Below, one piece after another: positions 8,366-18,070 of a stretch of 64,000 nucleotides of DNA. The notes below the pieces were generated by a model. It had not been told where the DNA came from. It made no database searches and worked only from the letters and a program-made list of their open reading frames with translations. Origin of the DNA: Streptomyces sp. HB132 (lineage in GTDB: Bacteria; Actinomycetota; Actinomycetes; Streptomycetales; Streptomycetaceae). The stretch covers positions 1-64,000 of the forward strand of contig NZ_JAFBGA010000006.1 of assembly GCF_016909575.1 (NCBI RefSeq), written 5' to 3'. Position 1 is the first letter of the stretch. Each line of letters begins with the position of its first letter. The translations under genes and the position numbers were made by a program.

Positions 8366-9586
8366 ATGAGCCAGTCACATCCCGCCTCCCGCGCCTGGCA
8401 CCGCCCGATGGTCGCCCGCCTCGCCGGGGAGGAACACCGCACGGCGACGGTGCTCGAACTCTTCTTCGACCTGTGTTTCGTCGCAGCGGTCGCCCAGGCG
8501 TCGGGAGCCTTCGAGCACGAACTCGCCGAAGGCCACATCGGTCGCGGGGTGCTCGGCTACGCGATGGTCTTCTTCGCCATCTGGTGGGCGTGGATGAACT
8601 TCACCTGGTTCGCGTCCGCGTACGACACCGACGACGTCCCGTACCGGCTGCTGACCCTGGTCCAGATCTCAGGTGCGCTGGTGGTGGCCGCCGGTGCGGC
8701 CGAGGCCCTCCGACACGAGGACTTCACCGTCATCACCTGGGGCTACGTCATCATGCGGCTCGCCATGGTCACCCAGTGGCTGCGCGCGGCCCGTTCCGAT
8801 CCCGAACGCCGGCGCTGCTGCGTGCGGTACGCGGTCGGCATCCTGGTCGTACAGGTCGGCTGGGTGGCCAGGCTGGCCGTGCCCGACGACTGGGGGCTGC
8901 CGCTCTTCGCGGTACTGGTCGTCGCGGAGCTCGCCGTCCCCGTCTGGGCCGAGAGCGCCGGCAGGACCACGTGGCACCCCCACCACATCGCCGAACGGTA
9001 CGGCCTGTTCACCCTGATCGTCCTGGGCGAGACCATCACCGCGGCGACGGTGGCCGTGCGCACCGCCCTCGACGACGAGGCGGCGCTCGGCGACATCGCG
9101 ACCCTGGTGATCGGCGGCGTACTGACCGTCTTCGCCCTGTGGTGGCTCTACTTCGCCCAGAACGCCCCTCGTCGGCTCACGGATCTCAGGTCCGCGATCC
9201 TCTGGGGCTACGGCCACTACGTCGTGTTCGCCTCCGCCGCGGCCGTGGGAGCCGGACTGGCCCTGGGCGTCGCCCACACCACAGGTCACGGTCACCTGTC
9301 CGACCGCGCCGCCGCGGCGGCGTTCACCGTTCCGGTGGCCGTCTTCATCACGCTGGTGTGGCTGCTCCACCACCGGGCGGAGGAACTCCGCAGCCGGAAC
9401 GACCTCATCCACCCCGTGGCGGTCCTCGCCGTGCTGGCCATGACGTTCACCCCGGGCCCGGTGCTCGCCACAGGCGTCATCACCTCCGCGCTCGTGGCCA
9501 CGACGCTCGTCGTCGCGGCGCGTGCGCGCGGCCGGTCGGAACGCGCGGCGGACGGGGAGGAGCCCGGGCGCGCGGCCGGCGGTTAG
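8366..9586 (+). CDS. Low temperature requirement A (LtrA) family membrane protein
   Basis: 406 residues with about ten to twelve predicted membrane helices. The opening RTATVLELFFDLCFVAAVAQ and the later HHIAERYGLFTLIVLGE segment are characteristic of the LtrA family. The family name comes from a Listeria gene needed for growth in the cold. The biochemical role is not established, so none is assigned here. It stands alone between the ABC exporter and the convergent MacB-type operon, and its stop codon lies inside a strong GC-rich hairpin. Confidence 0.88.
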   Translation: MSQSHPASRAWHRPMVARLAGEEHRTATVLELFFDLCFVAAVAQASGAFEHELAEGHIGRGVLGYAMVFFAIWWAWMNFTWFASAYDTDDVPYRLLTLVQISGALVVAAGAAEALRHEDFTVITWGYVIMRLAMVTQWLRAARSDPERRRCCVRYAVGILVVQVGWVARLAVPDDWGLPLFAVLVVAELAVPVWAESAGRTTWHPHHIAERYGLFTLIVLGETITAATVAVRTALDDEAALGDIATLVIGGVLTVFALWWLYFAQNAPRRLTDLRSAILWGYGHYVVFASAAAVGAGLALGVAHTTGHGHLSDRAAAAAFTVPVAVFITLVWLLHHRAEELRSRNDLIHPVAVLAVLAMTFTPGPVLATGVITSALVATTLVVAARARGRSERAADGEEPGRAAGG

Positions 9587-9599
9587 AGCCGGCGCGCGC
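9568..9599. terminator. GC-rich hairpin between convergent genes
   Basis: GCGCGCGGCCGGC (9568-9580) can pair with GCCGGCGCGCGC (9588-9599) with one bulged base across a 7-base loop. It covers the stop codon of the LtrA gene (9584-9586) and precedes the stop of the convergent ABC permease gene, so it could terminate transcription from both sides. There is no U-tract, which is normal for actinobacteria. Confidence 0.55.
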
Positions 9600-9607
9600 C
9601 GGGACCA

Positions 9608-10939
9608 CTACGTGAAACGCAGTTCCGCCGGGTGAGCCGCGCGCCGCAGGAGCGGCAGGGATGTCGCCGCGGCAAGCAGGCAGGCCGCGTAGACGGCCAC
9701 CGGGACGAGCAGCGGCAGCAGGGTGACGAGGCCGGTGCCCGCGACGGTGGCGTACACCAGGTACACCACCGTGCCTCCGGCCCCGGCGAGCAGGAGCGCG
9801 GGCGCCAGCGGGAGTGCGGTCTCCAGGAGCGCGGCTTCGGCCAGGACCCGGTGGGGCACCCCGGCGGCGGCCTGGGCGGCGAGGCCCCTGCGGCGGGTGG
9901 CCACCGACTCGGCGGTGCCGACGGCGAGTCCGCAGAGGCTGATCGCGAGGGCGATCAGCACGGCCGATCCGGCGAGGTCGATGCCGGTGGTGTAGAAGGC
10001 CAGGTCGGTCGGCGTGTAGCCGACCGACAGCGCCTCGAGAAGGACTCCGCGCACCCCCACGAAGCCCACACCGACGACCGTGACGAGCAGCAGCGCGGCA
10101 TGCGTCCGCGCGGCGGCCCACGGGTCGTACCGGAGGCGGCTCGCGGCGATGAGCACGGCCGGGCTCTTCGCGCGGAGGGTGAGCCATCGGCCCAGGAAGG
10201 CCGCGAACGCCCCCGCCGCCCAGATCGCGCCCGCTCCGGTGAAGAGCACCAGGCCAAGTACCAGCAGCGCGAAAGGTGTGAATCCCAGGTTGGCCGGGAG
10301 CAGTGCGAGCAGGCCCGCCGCGGCGATCAGCCCGGCCGCGAGTACGAAGCCGAGAACGGCCCGGCGGCCCCGGCCCGGGCCCGTGGTGCGCACGTGGTCG
10401 AGGGGCGAGGCGACGACGTGGCGCAGTGCGAAGACGCTCACGAGCGCGGCGACCAGTGGCACCGCGACGACGACCGCGACGAATCCCACCCAGGCAACCG
10501 GACGCGGGGTGTGCCCCGTTGCGACGAGGGACACGGCGAACGCGGCGAAACCGGCCGTCGAGCCGGCCGTGCACGCGATGCCGGACTCCACGGCGGCGAT
10601 TCTGCGCATCTGTGCGGGGGACGCCCCGGCGAGACGCATCCTGGCCGTACGCCGATGCCGGTGCACGGCGCCGATGCGCGCGCACTGGCCGAGGAAGCCC
10701 AGGACGGGTACCAGCAGGAGCACGAGGGTGAGCACGACCCCCGCGCGCTGTCCCGGCTGGTCGAGCAGGCCGTGCGCGTACGGGATGGAGACCTGTCCCG
10801 GAACGGCGGCCACGGTCACCGCGACGAGTGCGAAGCCCGTGGCGAGCAGGGCGCCCAGCAGGGTGAGCGAGAGCCTCCACCACTCACGGCGGTCCGAGCC
10901 GCGCGCGAGGATCCAGGCGATGCGGATGTCAGCCTTCAC
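9608..10939 (-). CDS. FtsX/MacB-type ABC transporter permease
   Basis: 443 residues, starting at a GTG that lies inside the end of the ATPase gene (11-bp overlap). It is very hydrophobic, with roughly ten membrane helices. The segment MRLAGASPAQMRRIAAVESG (about 97-116) is the cytoplasmic coupling region of FtsX-like permeases, and a related repeat (ATRRRGLAAQAAAGVPHRVLAEAALLE) occurs in the second half, so the protein is an internally duplicated FtsX unit. It should form the membrane part of an exporter with the ATPase just upstream. Expression is probably controlled by the PadR gene at the head of the operon. Confidence 0.9.
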   Translation of the reverse strand: MKADIRIAWILARGSDRREWWRLSLTLLGALLATGFALVAVTVAAVPGQVSIPYAHGLLDQPGQRAGVVLTLVLLLVPVLGFLGQCARIGAVHRHRRTARMRLAGASPAQMRRIAAVESGIACTAGSTAGFAAFAVSLVATGHTPRPVAWVGFVAVVVAVPLVAALVSVFALRHVVASPLDHVRTTGPGRGRRAVLGFVLAAGLIAAAGLLALLPANLGFTPFALLVLGLVLFTGAGAIWAAGAFAAFLGRWLTLRAKSPAVLIAASRLRYDPWAAARTHAALLLVTVVGVGFVGVRGVLLEALSVGYTPTDLAFYTTGIDLAGSAVLIALAISLCGLAVGTAESVATRRRGLAAQAAAGVPHRVLAEAALLETALPLAPALLLAGAGGTVVYLVYATVAGTGLVTLLPLLVPVAVYAACLLAAATSLPLLRRAAHPAELRFT

Positions 10940-11669
10940 GGCGCACCGCCTCCTGACCGGCGGCCTGGCCGGAGCCGGCCTGCACGGTCCCGTCCCGCAG
11001 TCCCACCTCTCGGTCCGCGTACGCCGCGATCTGGGCGTCGTGGGTGATCAGCAGCACCGCCGTGGCCGACTCCCTCGCGGTGTGCACCAGCGCGGTCATC
11101 ACCTGTTCTCCGGCGAGCGTGTCGAGAGCCCCGGTCGGCTCGTCCGCGAAGACGGCCTTGGGGCCGGTGGCCATGGCCCGCGCCAGGGCGACCCGTTGGC
11201 TCTGCCCCCCGCTCATCTCGCCGGGGCGCAGATCCGCCTGCCCGCGGACGCCGAAGCGCTCCAGCCACTCCCCCGCCCGCTCGTTCGCCTCGCCGCGGCG
11301 GGTCCCCGCAAGCAGCAGCGGGAGCGCCACGTTGTCGAGCGCGGTGAGCTCGGGGATGAGCTGACCGAACTGGAACACCACCCCGAAGTCCCGGCGCCGC
11401 AGCTCGCTGAGCCGTCCTTCGGACAGCCCGCCGAGCTCCTCGTTTCCGTAGCTGACGGTGCCTTCGTCGGGGCGGACGATCCCTGACAGGCAGTGCAGCA
11501 GAGTGGACTTCCCGCTGCCGCTCGCCCCGGTGACGGCCAGGATCTCGCCCTCATGGAGGTCGAGGGAGGCGCCACGCAGCGCCTCGGTGTTTCCGTACGA
11601 CTTCCTCAGGCCGCGTGCCGAGATCAGCGCGGCCGCCCCCGAGGAGGGCTGTTGGTCCCGTGTACTCAT
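10929..11669 (-). CDS. MacB-type ABC transporter ATPase
   Basis: 246 residues; the ATG at 11669 overlaps the PadR stop (ATGA). Walker A is GASGSGKST, the Q-loop FQFGQLIPEL, the signature MSGGQSQRVALARAM, Walker B AVFADEPTGALD and the H-loop LITHD. The DEPTGALD form and the pairing with an FtsX-like permease place it in the MacB/LolD branch, which uses mechanical coupling to expel peptides, lipids or antibiotics. The frame stays open far upstream through the PadR gene, but coupling and homology support this start. Confidence 0.93.
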   Translation of the reverse strand: MSTRDQQPSSGAAALISARGLRKSYGNTEALRGASLDLHEGEILAVTGASGSGKSTLLHCLSGIVRPDEGTVSYGNEELGGLSEGRLSELRRRDFGVVFQFGQLIPELTALDNVALPLLLAGTRRGEANERAGEWLERFGVRGQADLRPGEMSGGQSQRVALARAMATGPKAVFADEPTGALDTLAGEQVMTALVHTARESATAVLLITHDAQIAAYADREVGLRDGTVQAGSGQAAGQEAVRREG

Positions 11670-12235
11670 ATCGCGTTGACCTCCGCGGTCAGATTGTCGA
11701 TGCGGGCCGTGGTGGTGGTCATCCACCGCACGTCGGCGTCCAGGTGGGCAAGGGCGTAGTCGGCGGAGAGCACTGTGCTGAGATCGGCGCCCGGCGTGGT
11801 CTTCAGCGCGGTGAGCTCGCGCATCCGCTCCATGTGGGCGGCGCGCTGGGCCCTGAGGTGCGCGGCGGCGTCCGGTCTCCGGCCCTCGGGGTCCGTCCGC
11901 GCGCCGGCTGCGGCGACGAGGATCGAGACCACCACCTTGGCGAAGATCTCGTTCGTCACGAAGGGGGCGGGGGCGGTGATCTCCTCCGCCCATCGGGCGA
12001 GTTCGTGGGAGCCCTCGTCCGTGGCCCGGTAGAGGGTGCGCTCGGGGCCGCCGTCGGAATCGGTGCCTTCGACGGCGGCCATGCCGTCCCGCACGAGGCG
12101 TTGCAGCGTTGTGTAGACCTGCCCGTAGGCGAGCGGGCGCGCCTGCGGGAAGCGTGCGTCGTGCTGCTGCTTCAGGTCGTAGCCGTGGGTGGGCCCGGCC
12201 GCGAGCAGGCCCAGGAGGACATGGCGGGTGCTCAT
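11666..12235 (-). CDS. PadR-family transcriptional repressor
   Basis: 189 residues: an N-terminal winged helix (about 3-80, MSTRHVLLGLLAAGPTHGYD and the YTTLQRLVRDGM recognition region) and a C-terminal alpha-helical dimerisation arm. PadR proteins repress transporters or phenolic-acid genes and release DNA when a ligand binds. The start at 12235 fits both the family and a promoter whose -10 lies 6 bp upstream, so the mRNA may be leaderless. An in-frame ATG at 12259 would fall inside the operator and is not used. The gene leads a three-gene operon with the ATPase and permease, so autoregulation of the exporter is likely. Confidence 0.92.
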   Translation of the reverse strand: MSTRHVLLGLLAAGPTHGYDLKQQHDARFPQARPLAYGQVYTTLQRLVRDGMAAVEGTDSDGGPERTLYRATDEGSHELARWAEEITAPAPFVTNEIFAKVVVSILVAAAGARTDPEGRRPDAAAHLRAQRAAHMERMRELTALKTTPGADLSTVLSADYALAHLDADVRWMTTTTARIDNLTAEVNAI

Positions 12236-12241
12236 GCGGTG

Positions 12242-12271
12242 ACTATAACCCGAGTACATGTACTGAGTGAA
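12242..12271 (-). promoter_or_regulatory. Promoter with PadR operator in the spacer
   Basis: On the minus strand TTCACT (12266-12271) and TATAGT (12242-12247) are 18 bp apart. The spacer holds the perfect 12-bp palindrome AGTACATGTACT (12253-12264), which contains the ATGT/ACAT halves common to PadR sites. The -10 box ends 6 bp before the PadR ATG, which predicts a leaderless transcript. A repressor bound here would block RNA polymerase directly. Confidence 0.65.
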
Positions 12272-12330
12272 TAGTGCCCCTTGGTTCCGGACCGGGCCGC
12301 ATCTCCCCTCGGCCGGTGACCGGCCTGATA

Positions 12331-12372
12331 CGTCGTCAGCCGCCCCGGCAGGTGCCGGGGCGGCTGACGACG
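12331..12372 (-). terminator. Perfect 20-bp hairpin ending the betaine operon
   Basis: Two 20-base arms, 12331-12350 and 12353-12372, are exact reverse complements with only GG between them (an effective 4-base loop). The hairpin begins 23 bp past the stop codon of the substrate-binding protein gene and lies upstream of the PadR promoter. It would end the betaine operon transcript and shield the PadR operon from read-through. Confidence 0.85.
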
Positions 12373-12394
12373 TCGGACGGGATCTCTGCTCAGG

Positions 12395-13378
12395 TCACCG
12401 GTCCAGCCACTTCTTCCAGGTGTCCGGGTGCTCCTCGATCCAGCGCCCTGCGGCCTCGTCGGGTGACAGCCGCTCGGAGGCGATCAGCTCGGAGACCTCG
12501 TTCTGGTCCTTCTCCGACCACTCGAACTTCTTGAGGAAGGCCGCGGCGTCCCCACCCCGCTTCGAGAAGTCCGCGTTGAGGTATTTCTGGAGCGGTGTCG
12601 TCGGGTACGCGCAGTCGATGTCCGCCGGGTCCTTGGCCGCGCACGCGTCGGAGTACTCGGGGAGCTTCACCTCGACCATCGGCACCTCGTTGAACAGCCA
12701 CTGCGGCTGGTACCAGTAGCTCAGGAAGGGCTTCTTCTCCTTGGCGAACTGCTGGATCTGGGTGATCTGCGCAGCCTCGGAGCCCGCGAAGACGACCTTG
12801 TAGTCCAGGCCGAGGTTCTTCACCAGCGCCTTGTCGTTGGTGACGTAGGACGGCGAGCCGTCCATCAGCTGGCCCTTGTCACCGCTCTCCGGGGTGCGCA
12901 GTTCGTCGGCGTACTTGTCGAGGTTCTTCCAGTCCGTGACGTCGGGGTGCTCGTCCGCCCAGTACTTGGGGACGTACCAGCCGATGTGGCCCGTGACCCC
13001 GAGGTCGCCCCCGGGAACGATGGTCTTCTTGTCCTTGACGTACAGCTGCTCCTGGTCGGGGTGCCCCCAGTCCTCCAGGATGGCGTCCACCCGGCCCTGG
13101 CTGAGGGCGTCCCAGGCGGGCACCTCGTCGGTCTGCACGAGGTCGACGCGGTAACCCAGTTCGTCCTCGAGGATCTTCTGGGCGACGGCCACGTTGGCCT
13201 GCGCACCGACCCACGACTGGACGGAGAGCGTGACGGTCTTGATGTCGGCGGGGGCCGCGAACGGAGAGGACTGCTTGGTCATGTCCGCCGCACCGCAGCC
13301 GGTGACGGCGAGCAGCGCGCCCGCCGAGGCGACGATCGCGGAGGTACGGAGACGGGCGCGGGTACGGGTGCGAGCCAT
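12395..13378 (-). CDS. Glycine betaine ABC transporter, substrate-binding lipoprotein
   Basis: 327 residues. The N-terminus ends in the lipobox VTGC (about 25-28), so the mature protein is lipid-anchored outside the membrane. The body is an OpuAC/ProX-type binding domain: KTVTLSVQSWVGAQANVAVAQK at the start, VDAILEDWGHPDQE and YWYQPQWLFN are typical and supply the Trp/Tyr residues that bind the quaternary ammonium group. The start is 2 bp after the permease stop. It delivers betaine, or a related compatible solute, to the permease encoded just upstream. As the last gene of the betB operon, it couples uptake with synthesis. Confidence 0.93.
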   Translation of the reverse strand: MARTRTRARLRTSAIVASAGALLAVTGCGAADMTKQSSPFAAPADIKTVTLSVQSWVGAQANVAVAQKILEDELGYRVDLVQTDEVPAWDALSQGRVDAILEDWGHPDQEQLYVKDKKTIVPGGDLGVTGHIGWYVPKYWADEHPDVTDWKNLDKYADELRTPESGDKGQLMDGSPSYVTNDKALVKNLGLDYKVVFAGSEAAQITQIQQFAKEKKPFLSYWYQPQWLFNEVPMVEVKLPEYSDACAAKDPADIDCAYPTTPLQKYLNADFSKRGGDAAAFLKKFEWSEKDQNEVSELIASERLSPDEAAGRWIEEHPDTWKKWLDR

Positions 13379-13379
13379 G

Positions 13380-15362
13380 TCAGCTCTCCTTCCGCTGGCG
13401 GCGGGCGGTGGGCTGGGTGACGCGGTCCAGCATCAGTCCCAGGCAGACGATGGCGGCGCCCGCGACGAGACCGGTGGCCAGGTCGCCCTGGGCGAGCCCG
13501 AACACGACCTCGTAGCCGAGCGCGCCGGAGCCGACGAGTCCGCCGATGATGACGACCGCGAGGACCAGGACGACGCCTTGGTTCACGGCGAGCAGCAGCG
13601 CGGGCCTGGCCAGCGGGATCTGGACCTGGCGCAGTCGCTGGCCGCTGGTGGCGCCGAGCGAGCGGGCGCACTCCATCGCGGCGGGGTCGACGCCCCGCAG
13701 GCCCTGGGTGGTGATGCGGACGACGGCGGGCAGCGCGTAGACGACCGCCGCCGCCGCGGCGGGGGCGCGGCCCACGCCGAACAGGGCGACGACCGGGATG
13801 AGGTAGACGAACTGCGGCATCGTCTGGAAGACGTCCAGGACGGGGCGCAGCAGCCGTTCGAGGCGCCGGCTGCGCGCCGCGCCTACGGCGATGCCGAAGC
13901 CCAGGACCAGGGTGACGGCGACGGCGGCGATGACCTGGCTGAGCGTGTCCATCGACAGGTCCCAGACGCCGAGGACACCGATGGCGGCCATGGCCAGCAC
14001 GGCGGTGAGCGCGGTGCGCCAGGTGCCGATGGTCCAGGCGAGGGCGGCGACGATCAGCAGGACGGCCCACCAGGGCAGTCCCTGCAGTCCGTCGCGGAGC
14101 GGGTTGAGGATCCAGCTGGTGAAGTGGGCGGCCCAGTCGGCGGTTCCCCCGATGACGGGGATGCCGGTGTAGAGGTGGTCGACCATCCAGTCCTTGGCGG
14201 TGTTGACCGGTTCCGCGATGGGGACGACGCCGCCCTCGGGCCAGATCCGTCCGCCGGTGAAGCGGCCCACGACGGCGACCGCCGCGGCGATCAGGGCGGC
14301 GAGCCCCCAGCCGCGCGACCCGCGCAGGGCGGCGGGACCGGTGGGTTCCGTGCCGATCCGCCGGCCTGCCGCCTCGGTCGTACGGTCCAGGACGACGGCC
14401 AGCAGCACGATGGGGATGCCCGCGGCGAGCGCGGCGCCGACGTCGACGGAGGAGAGCGCCTGGTAGACACGGTCGCCGAGACCGCCGGCGCCGATGACGG
14501 AGGCGATGACCGCCATGGACAGCGCCATCATGATGGTCTGGTTGAGGCCGAGGAGCAGCTCCTTGCGGGCCAGCGGGAGGCGCGCGCTCAGCAGGCGCTG
14601 GCGTCCGGTCGCACCCAGCGAGGCGACGGCCTCCATGACGCCGGCGTCGGCGCCGCGCAGTCCGAGTGCGGTGAGCCGGGCCATCGGCGGAGCCGCGTAG
14701 ACGACCGTCGCGAGGACCGCACCGGGCACGCCGATGCCGAAGACCAGCACGACGGGCAGCAGGTAGGCGAAGGCGGGCAGCACCTGCATGGTGTCCAGGA
14801 CGGGGCGCAGGACCCGGAACGTACGGTCCGAGAGGCCCGCGGCGAGTCCGAGGAGCAGGCCGAGGACCACGGAGGCGAGGACCGCGACGACCATCAGGGC
14901 CAGGGTCTGCATGGTCGGCACCCACATGCCGAGCAGCCCGCAGAAGAGGAAGGAGAGGCCGGCAGTCAGTGCCAGGCGCCATCCGGCGGTCCGCCAGGCG
15001 ACGAGCGCTGCGACGGCGGTGACTCCGGCCCAGCCGAGTGCCAGCAGCGCCAGGTAGACGCCGCGCACCGACAGGACGACGGCGTTGCTGATGTGGCCGA
15101 AGAAGTAGAGGAACAGCGGGTGGCTGTCGCGGTTGCCGATGATCCAGTCGTTGACCTCGCCGAGCGGTCCGCTCAGGTCGACGGTCAGTGCGCCGGGCCA
15201 GACCCCGCCGCCCCAGCGGGCGTGTGCGAGGGGTACGGCGACGGCGGCGATCACCAGCAGCAGAAGGATCTTGCCGAGGGCGGGGCGGCCGCGCAGGGCG
15301 GCGAGCGGGCCGCTCCCCGGGGGGCCGGACGCGGTGCGGGTGGTGGCTTGGGCGGTGGCCAT
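13380..15362 (-). CDS. Glycine betaine ABC transporter permease, two permease domains fused
   Basis: 660 residues, about twice the length of ProW. Two complete binding-protein-dependent permease modules are visible. Each has an EAA-type coupling loop: LRGADAGVMEAVASLGATGRQRL in the first half and LRGVDPAAMECARSLGATSGQRL in the second. Each half also has a DxxQ(V/T)(L/M)P(A/Q)F motif (DTMQVLPAFAYLLP and DVFQTMPQFVYLIP). One polypeptide may therefore supply the whole membrane channel. The start overlaps the ATPase gene by one base at 15362. Confidence 0.92.
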   Translation of the reverse strand: MATAQATTRTASGPPGSGPLAALRGRPALGKILLLLVIAAVAVPLAHARWGGGVWPGALTVDLSGPLGEVNDWIIGNRDSHPLFLYFFGHISNAVVLSVRGVYLALLALGWAGVTAVAALVAWRTAGWRLALTAGLSFLFCGLLGMWVPTMQTLALMVVAVLASVVLGLLLGLAAGLSDRTFRVLRPVLDTMQVLPAFAYLLPVVLVFGIGVPGAVLATVVYAAPPMARLTALGLRGADAGVMEAVASLGATGRQRLLSARLPLARKELLLGLNQTIMMALSMAVIASVIGAGGLGDRVYQALSSVDVGAALAAGIPIVLLAVVLDRTTEAAGRRIGTEPTGPAALRGSRGWGLAALIAAAVAVVGRFTGGRIWPEGGVVPIAEPVNTAKDWMVDHLYTGIPVIGGTADWAAHFTSWILNPLRDGLQGLPWWAVLLIVAALAWTIGTWRTALTAVLAMAAIGVLGVWDLSMDTLSQVIAAVAVTLVLGFGIAVGAARSRRLERLLRPVLDVFQTMPQFVYLIPVVALFGVGRAPAAAAAVVYALPAVVRITTQGLRGVDPAAMECARSLGATSGQRLRQVQIPLARPALLLAVNQGVVLVLAVVIIGGLVGSGALGYEVVFGLAQGDLATGLVAGAAIVCLGLMLDRVTQPTARRQRKES

Positions 15363-16426
15363 CAGACGGTCACCTCACGGGCTCCCGGGCCCCCGCCGGC
15401 CCCGGCGACGACGTCGAGCAGGCACGCGTGGTCGACGACTCCGAGCAGCCTGCCGTCCTCGGTCACCCGCGCGACCGGCTCGCCGGATCGGGCGACGGCC
15501 TCGATGGCTTCGGAGACGGTGGCGCCGGGGCGCAGGGCGGGGCCGCTCTCGCCCTCGCCGACGGTCGGCGGACGCATGGCGGTGGCGACGGTGAGGACCT
15601 GTTCGCGCGGTACGTCGCGGACGAACTCGCGTACGTAGTCGTCGGCGGGCGAGCCGACGATCTCCTCCGGGGTGCCCAGCTGGACGATGCCTCCGTCGCG
15701 CATCAGCGCGATGCGGGTGCCCAGGCGGAGCGCCTCGCTGAGGTCGTGGGTGATGAAGACCATGGTGCGGCCCTCCTCGCGGTGCAGCCGGACCACCTCG
15801 TCCTGCATCTCGCGCCGGATCAGCGGGTCGAGTGCGCTGAACGGTTCGTCGAAGAGGAGGACGGACGGGTCGACGGCGAGGGCGCGGGCCAGCCCGACAC
15901 GCTGCTGCTGGCCGCCGGAGAGCTGCGAGGGGCGGCGGTCCTCGAGCCCGGCGAGGCCGACCTTCTCGACCAGTTCGGCGGCCTTGGCGCGCCGTTCGGC
16001 CTTGCCGAGGCCCTGGATCTCCAGGCCGTAGGCGACGTTGTCGAGCACGGTGCGGTGCGGCAGCAGCCCGAAGTGCTGGAAGACCATCGCGGCGCGGTGG
16101 CGGCGCAGTTCGCGCAGCCGGTTGGTGTCCATGGCCAGGACGTCCTCGCCGTCGATCGCGAGGGTGCCGCTGGTGGGTTCGATGAGCCGGGTCAGGCAGC
16201 GTACGAGGGTGGACTTGCCCGAGCCCGACAAGCCCATGACGACGAAGACCTCGCCCTTGTTGACGTCGAAGGAGACGTCACGCACGGCGGCGGTGCAGCC
16301 GGTGCGCTCGCGCAGTTCGGCGGGCGGCAGGTCGGCGTACTCGCTTCCGGGGACGCGGTCGGCCTTCGGCCCGAAGACCTTCCAGAGGTTCCGGACGCTG
16401 AACACAGGGGTACCGGCTTCACTCAT
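15362..16426 (-). CDS. Glycine betaine ABC transporter ATPase with C-terminal CBS region
   Basis: 354 residues, starting at an ATG that overlaps the betA stop (ATGA); the much longer upstream frame is a shadow of betA. Walker A is GLSGSGKST, the signature [15 protein letters not shown], Walker [13 protein letters not shown], followed by the H-loop FITHD. The region after about residue 270 ([30 protein letters not shown]) looks like a CBS motif. CBS domains in ProV/OpuA ATPases sense ionic strength, so activity may be gated by osmotic stress. It energises the fused permease encoded next. Confidence 0.94.
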   Translation of the reverse strand: MSEAGTPVFSVRNLWKVFGPKADRVPGSEYADLPPAELRERTGCTAAVRDVSFDVNKGEVFVVMGLSGSGKSTLVRCLTRLIEPTSGTLAIDGEDVLAMDTNRLRELRRHRAAMVFQHFGLLPHRTVLDNVAYGLEIQGLGKAERRAKAAELVEKVGLAGLEDRRPSQLSGGQQQRVGLARALAVDPSVLLFDEPFSALDPLIRREMQDEVVRLHREEGRTMVFITHDLSEALRLGTRIALMRDGGIVQLGTPEEIVGSPADDYVREFVRDVPREQVLTVATAMRPPTVGEGESGPALRPGATVSEAIEAVARSGEPVARVTEDGRLLGVVDHACLLDVVAGAGGGPGAREVTV

Positions 16427-17994
16427 CGGACATCGCCTCCGGTGGTCGGGGTCGCACGGAGCAGTTCGGCGCACTTCTCGCCCACCATCAGGACGCCGAT
16501 CATGGGGTTCACGGCGGGCATGGTCGGGAAGACGGACGCGTCGGCGATCCGGATGCCCTTCAGGCCCTGGATCCGCAACTGCGGGTCGACGACGGCCTCC
16601 GGGTCGCCCTCGGCGCCCATCCGGCAGGTTCCGGCCGGGTGGTAGACGGTGTGCGCGACCTTGCGGGCGTACTCGCTGATGTCCTCGTCGGACGTGACCT
16701 CGGGCCCGGGGCACACCTCGCGCTTGAGCCAGTGGGCCAGGGGTTCGGTCTTCGCTATCTCGCGTGCGAGCTTGATGCCGTCGACCAGGGTGCGGCCGTC
16801 GTAGTCGTCCTCGTCGGTGAAGTAGCGGAAGTCCAGGGCCGGCTTGACCTCGGGGTCGGCGCTGGTGAGGTGGAGCCGGCCGCGGCTGCGCGGCTTGGGG
16901 ATGTTCGGGGTCATCGACACACCGTGCTCGGGCTTCTCGTAGCCCAGGCGCTCCGGGTTGTCGGTGAAGGGGATCTGGTAGAAGTGGAACATCAGGTCGG
17001 GGCCCCTGGATCCGGGGTCGCGGCGCACGAAGAGGCCCGCGTCGGAGTCCATGGCGGAGTTCTCCGGGATGGGCCCGTCGGTCTCCCAGACGATGACCGA
17101 CTCGGGGTGGTCGAGCAGGTTCTCGCCGACGCCGGGGGCGTCGTGGAGGACGGGGATGCCGAGCCGGGTGAGGTCCTCCGCCGGTCCGATGCCGGAGTGC
17201 ATGAGCAGCCGGGGGGTGTCCACCGCGCCCGCGCAGACGATCACCTCCCGCCTGGCACGCACGAACGTCTCCACGCCGTCCTTGTCCCGTACGTGCACCC
17301 CGGTGGCGCGGTCGCCGTCGAACTCCAGGCGGTACGCCCACGTCTCCAGCAGGATCGAGAGGTTGGGGCGGTCACCGGCCTCGATGTGCGGGTGCAGATA
17401 GGCGACCGACGCGGAGGAGCGCTTGTTGTTCTCCGGGTGGTAGGCCAGGTCGAAGAAGCCGACGCCCTCGTGGAACGGCTGCTGGTTGAAGCTTTCCACC
17501 CGGGGGACCTCGGCGGCGGCCTGCGCGGCCTCGACGAAGTCGCGGGCGATGGCGTTCCGGTCCTTCTCGTCGACGGGCACGATGTTGTTGCGCAGCCGGG
17601 CGAAGTAGGGGTCCATCGCGGCGGCGTCCCAGCCTTCGGCCCCGGCCTCGGCCCACTCGTCCCAGTCGCCGGGCAGCGGCTTGAAGCTGATCAGCGTGTT
17701 GTGCGAGGAACAGCCACCGAGTACGCGGGCGCGGCTGTGCCGGATGTGGGAGTTGCCGCGGGGCTGTTCGGTGGTGGGGTAGTCGTAGTCGAGGTCGCCG
17801 CCGAGGAGACCGAGCCAGCGGCGGAGGGTGAGGACGTCCTCACGGTCGATGTCGGTGGGTCCGCCCTCGATGACGGTGACGGTGACGTCGGGGTCCTCGG
17901 TGAGGCGGGAGGCGATGACCGAACCGGCCGTACCGCCTCCGACGATCACGTAGTCGACGGGTTCGGGACGTGCGGTGCTGGAGGACGGTGGCAT
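16423..17994 (-). CDS. betA: Choline dehydrogenase-like GMC flavoprotein
   Basis: 523 residues of the glucose-methanol-choline oxidoreductase family. It begins with the FAD-binding [17 protein letters not shown] (about 15-31) and keeps the GMC signatures near 80-100 ([20 protein letters not shown]) and near 255 ([16 protein letters not shown]). The C-terminal catalytic segment [13 protein letters not shown] carries the active-site His. It oxidises choline to betaine aldehyde. Other GMC alcohol oxidases look similar, but its place between a betaine aldehyde dehydrogenase and a betaine importer makes choline the best substrate. The stop overlaps the ATPase start. Confidence 0.9.
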   Translation of the reverse strand: MPPSSSTARPEPVDYVIVGGGTAGSVIASRLTEDPDVTVTVIEGGPTDIDREDVLTLRRWLGLLGGDLDYDYPTTEQPRGNSHIRHSRARVLGGCSSHNTLISFKPLPGDWDEWAEAGAEGWDAAAMDPYFARLRNNIVPVDEKDRNAIARDFVEAAQAAAEVPRVESFNQQPFHEGVGFFDLAYHPENNKRSSASVAYLHPHIEAGDRPNLSILLETWAYRLEFDGDRATGVHVRDKDGVETFVRARREVIVCAGAVDTPRLLMHSGIGPAEDLTRLGIPVLHDAPGVGENLLDHPESVIVWETDGPIPENSAMDSDAGLFVRRDPGSRGPDLMFHFYQIPFTDNPERLGYEKPEHGVSMTPNIPKPRSRGRLHLTSADPEVKPALDFRYFTDEDDYDGRTLVDGIKLAREIAKTEPLAHWLKREVCPGPEVTSDEDISEYARKVAHTVYHPAGTCRMGAEGDPEAVVDPQLRIQGLKGIRIADASVFPTMPAVNPMIGVLMVGEKCAELLRATPTTGGDVR

Positions 17995-18070
17995 CGGTCA
18001 CTGCTCCTTCTGCAAGGTTCTTGCGTGTACGTGGTGCTGCGAACAGCCGGGCGGAGTCGGTCGGTTGCGC

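Noticed and set aside
13194..15638. 814-codon open frame on the plus strand opposite the betaine permease
   Set aside because: Antisense frame of a high-GC gene: Asp/Gly/Arg/Gln-rich, no domain, and fully covered by a well-recognised permease and its neighbours.
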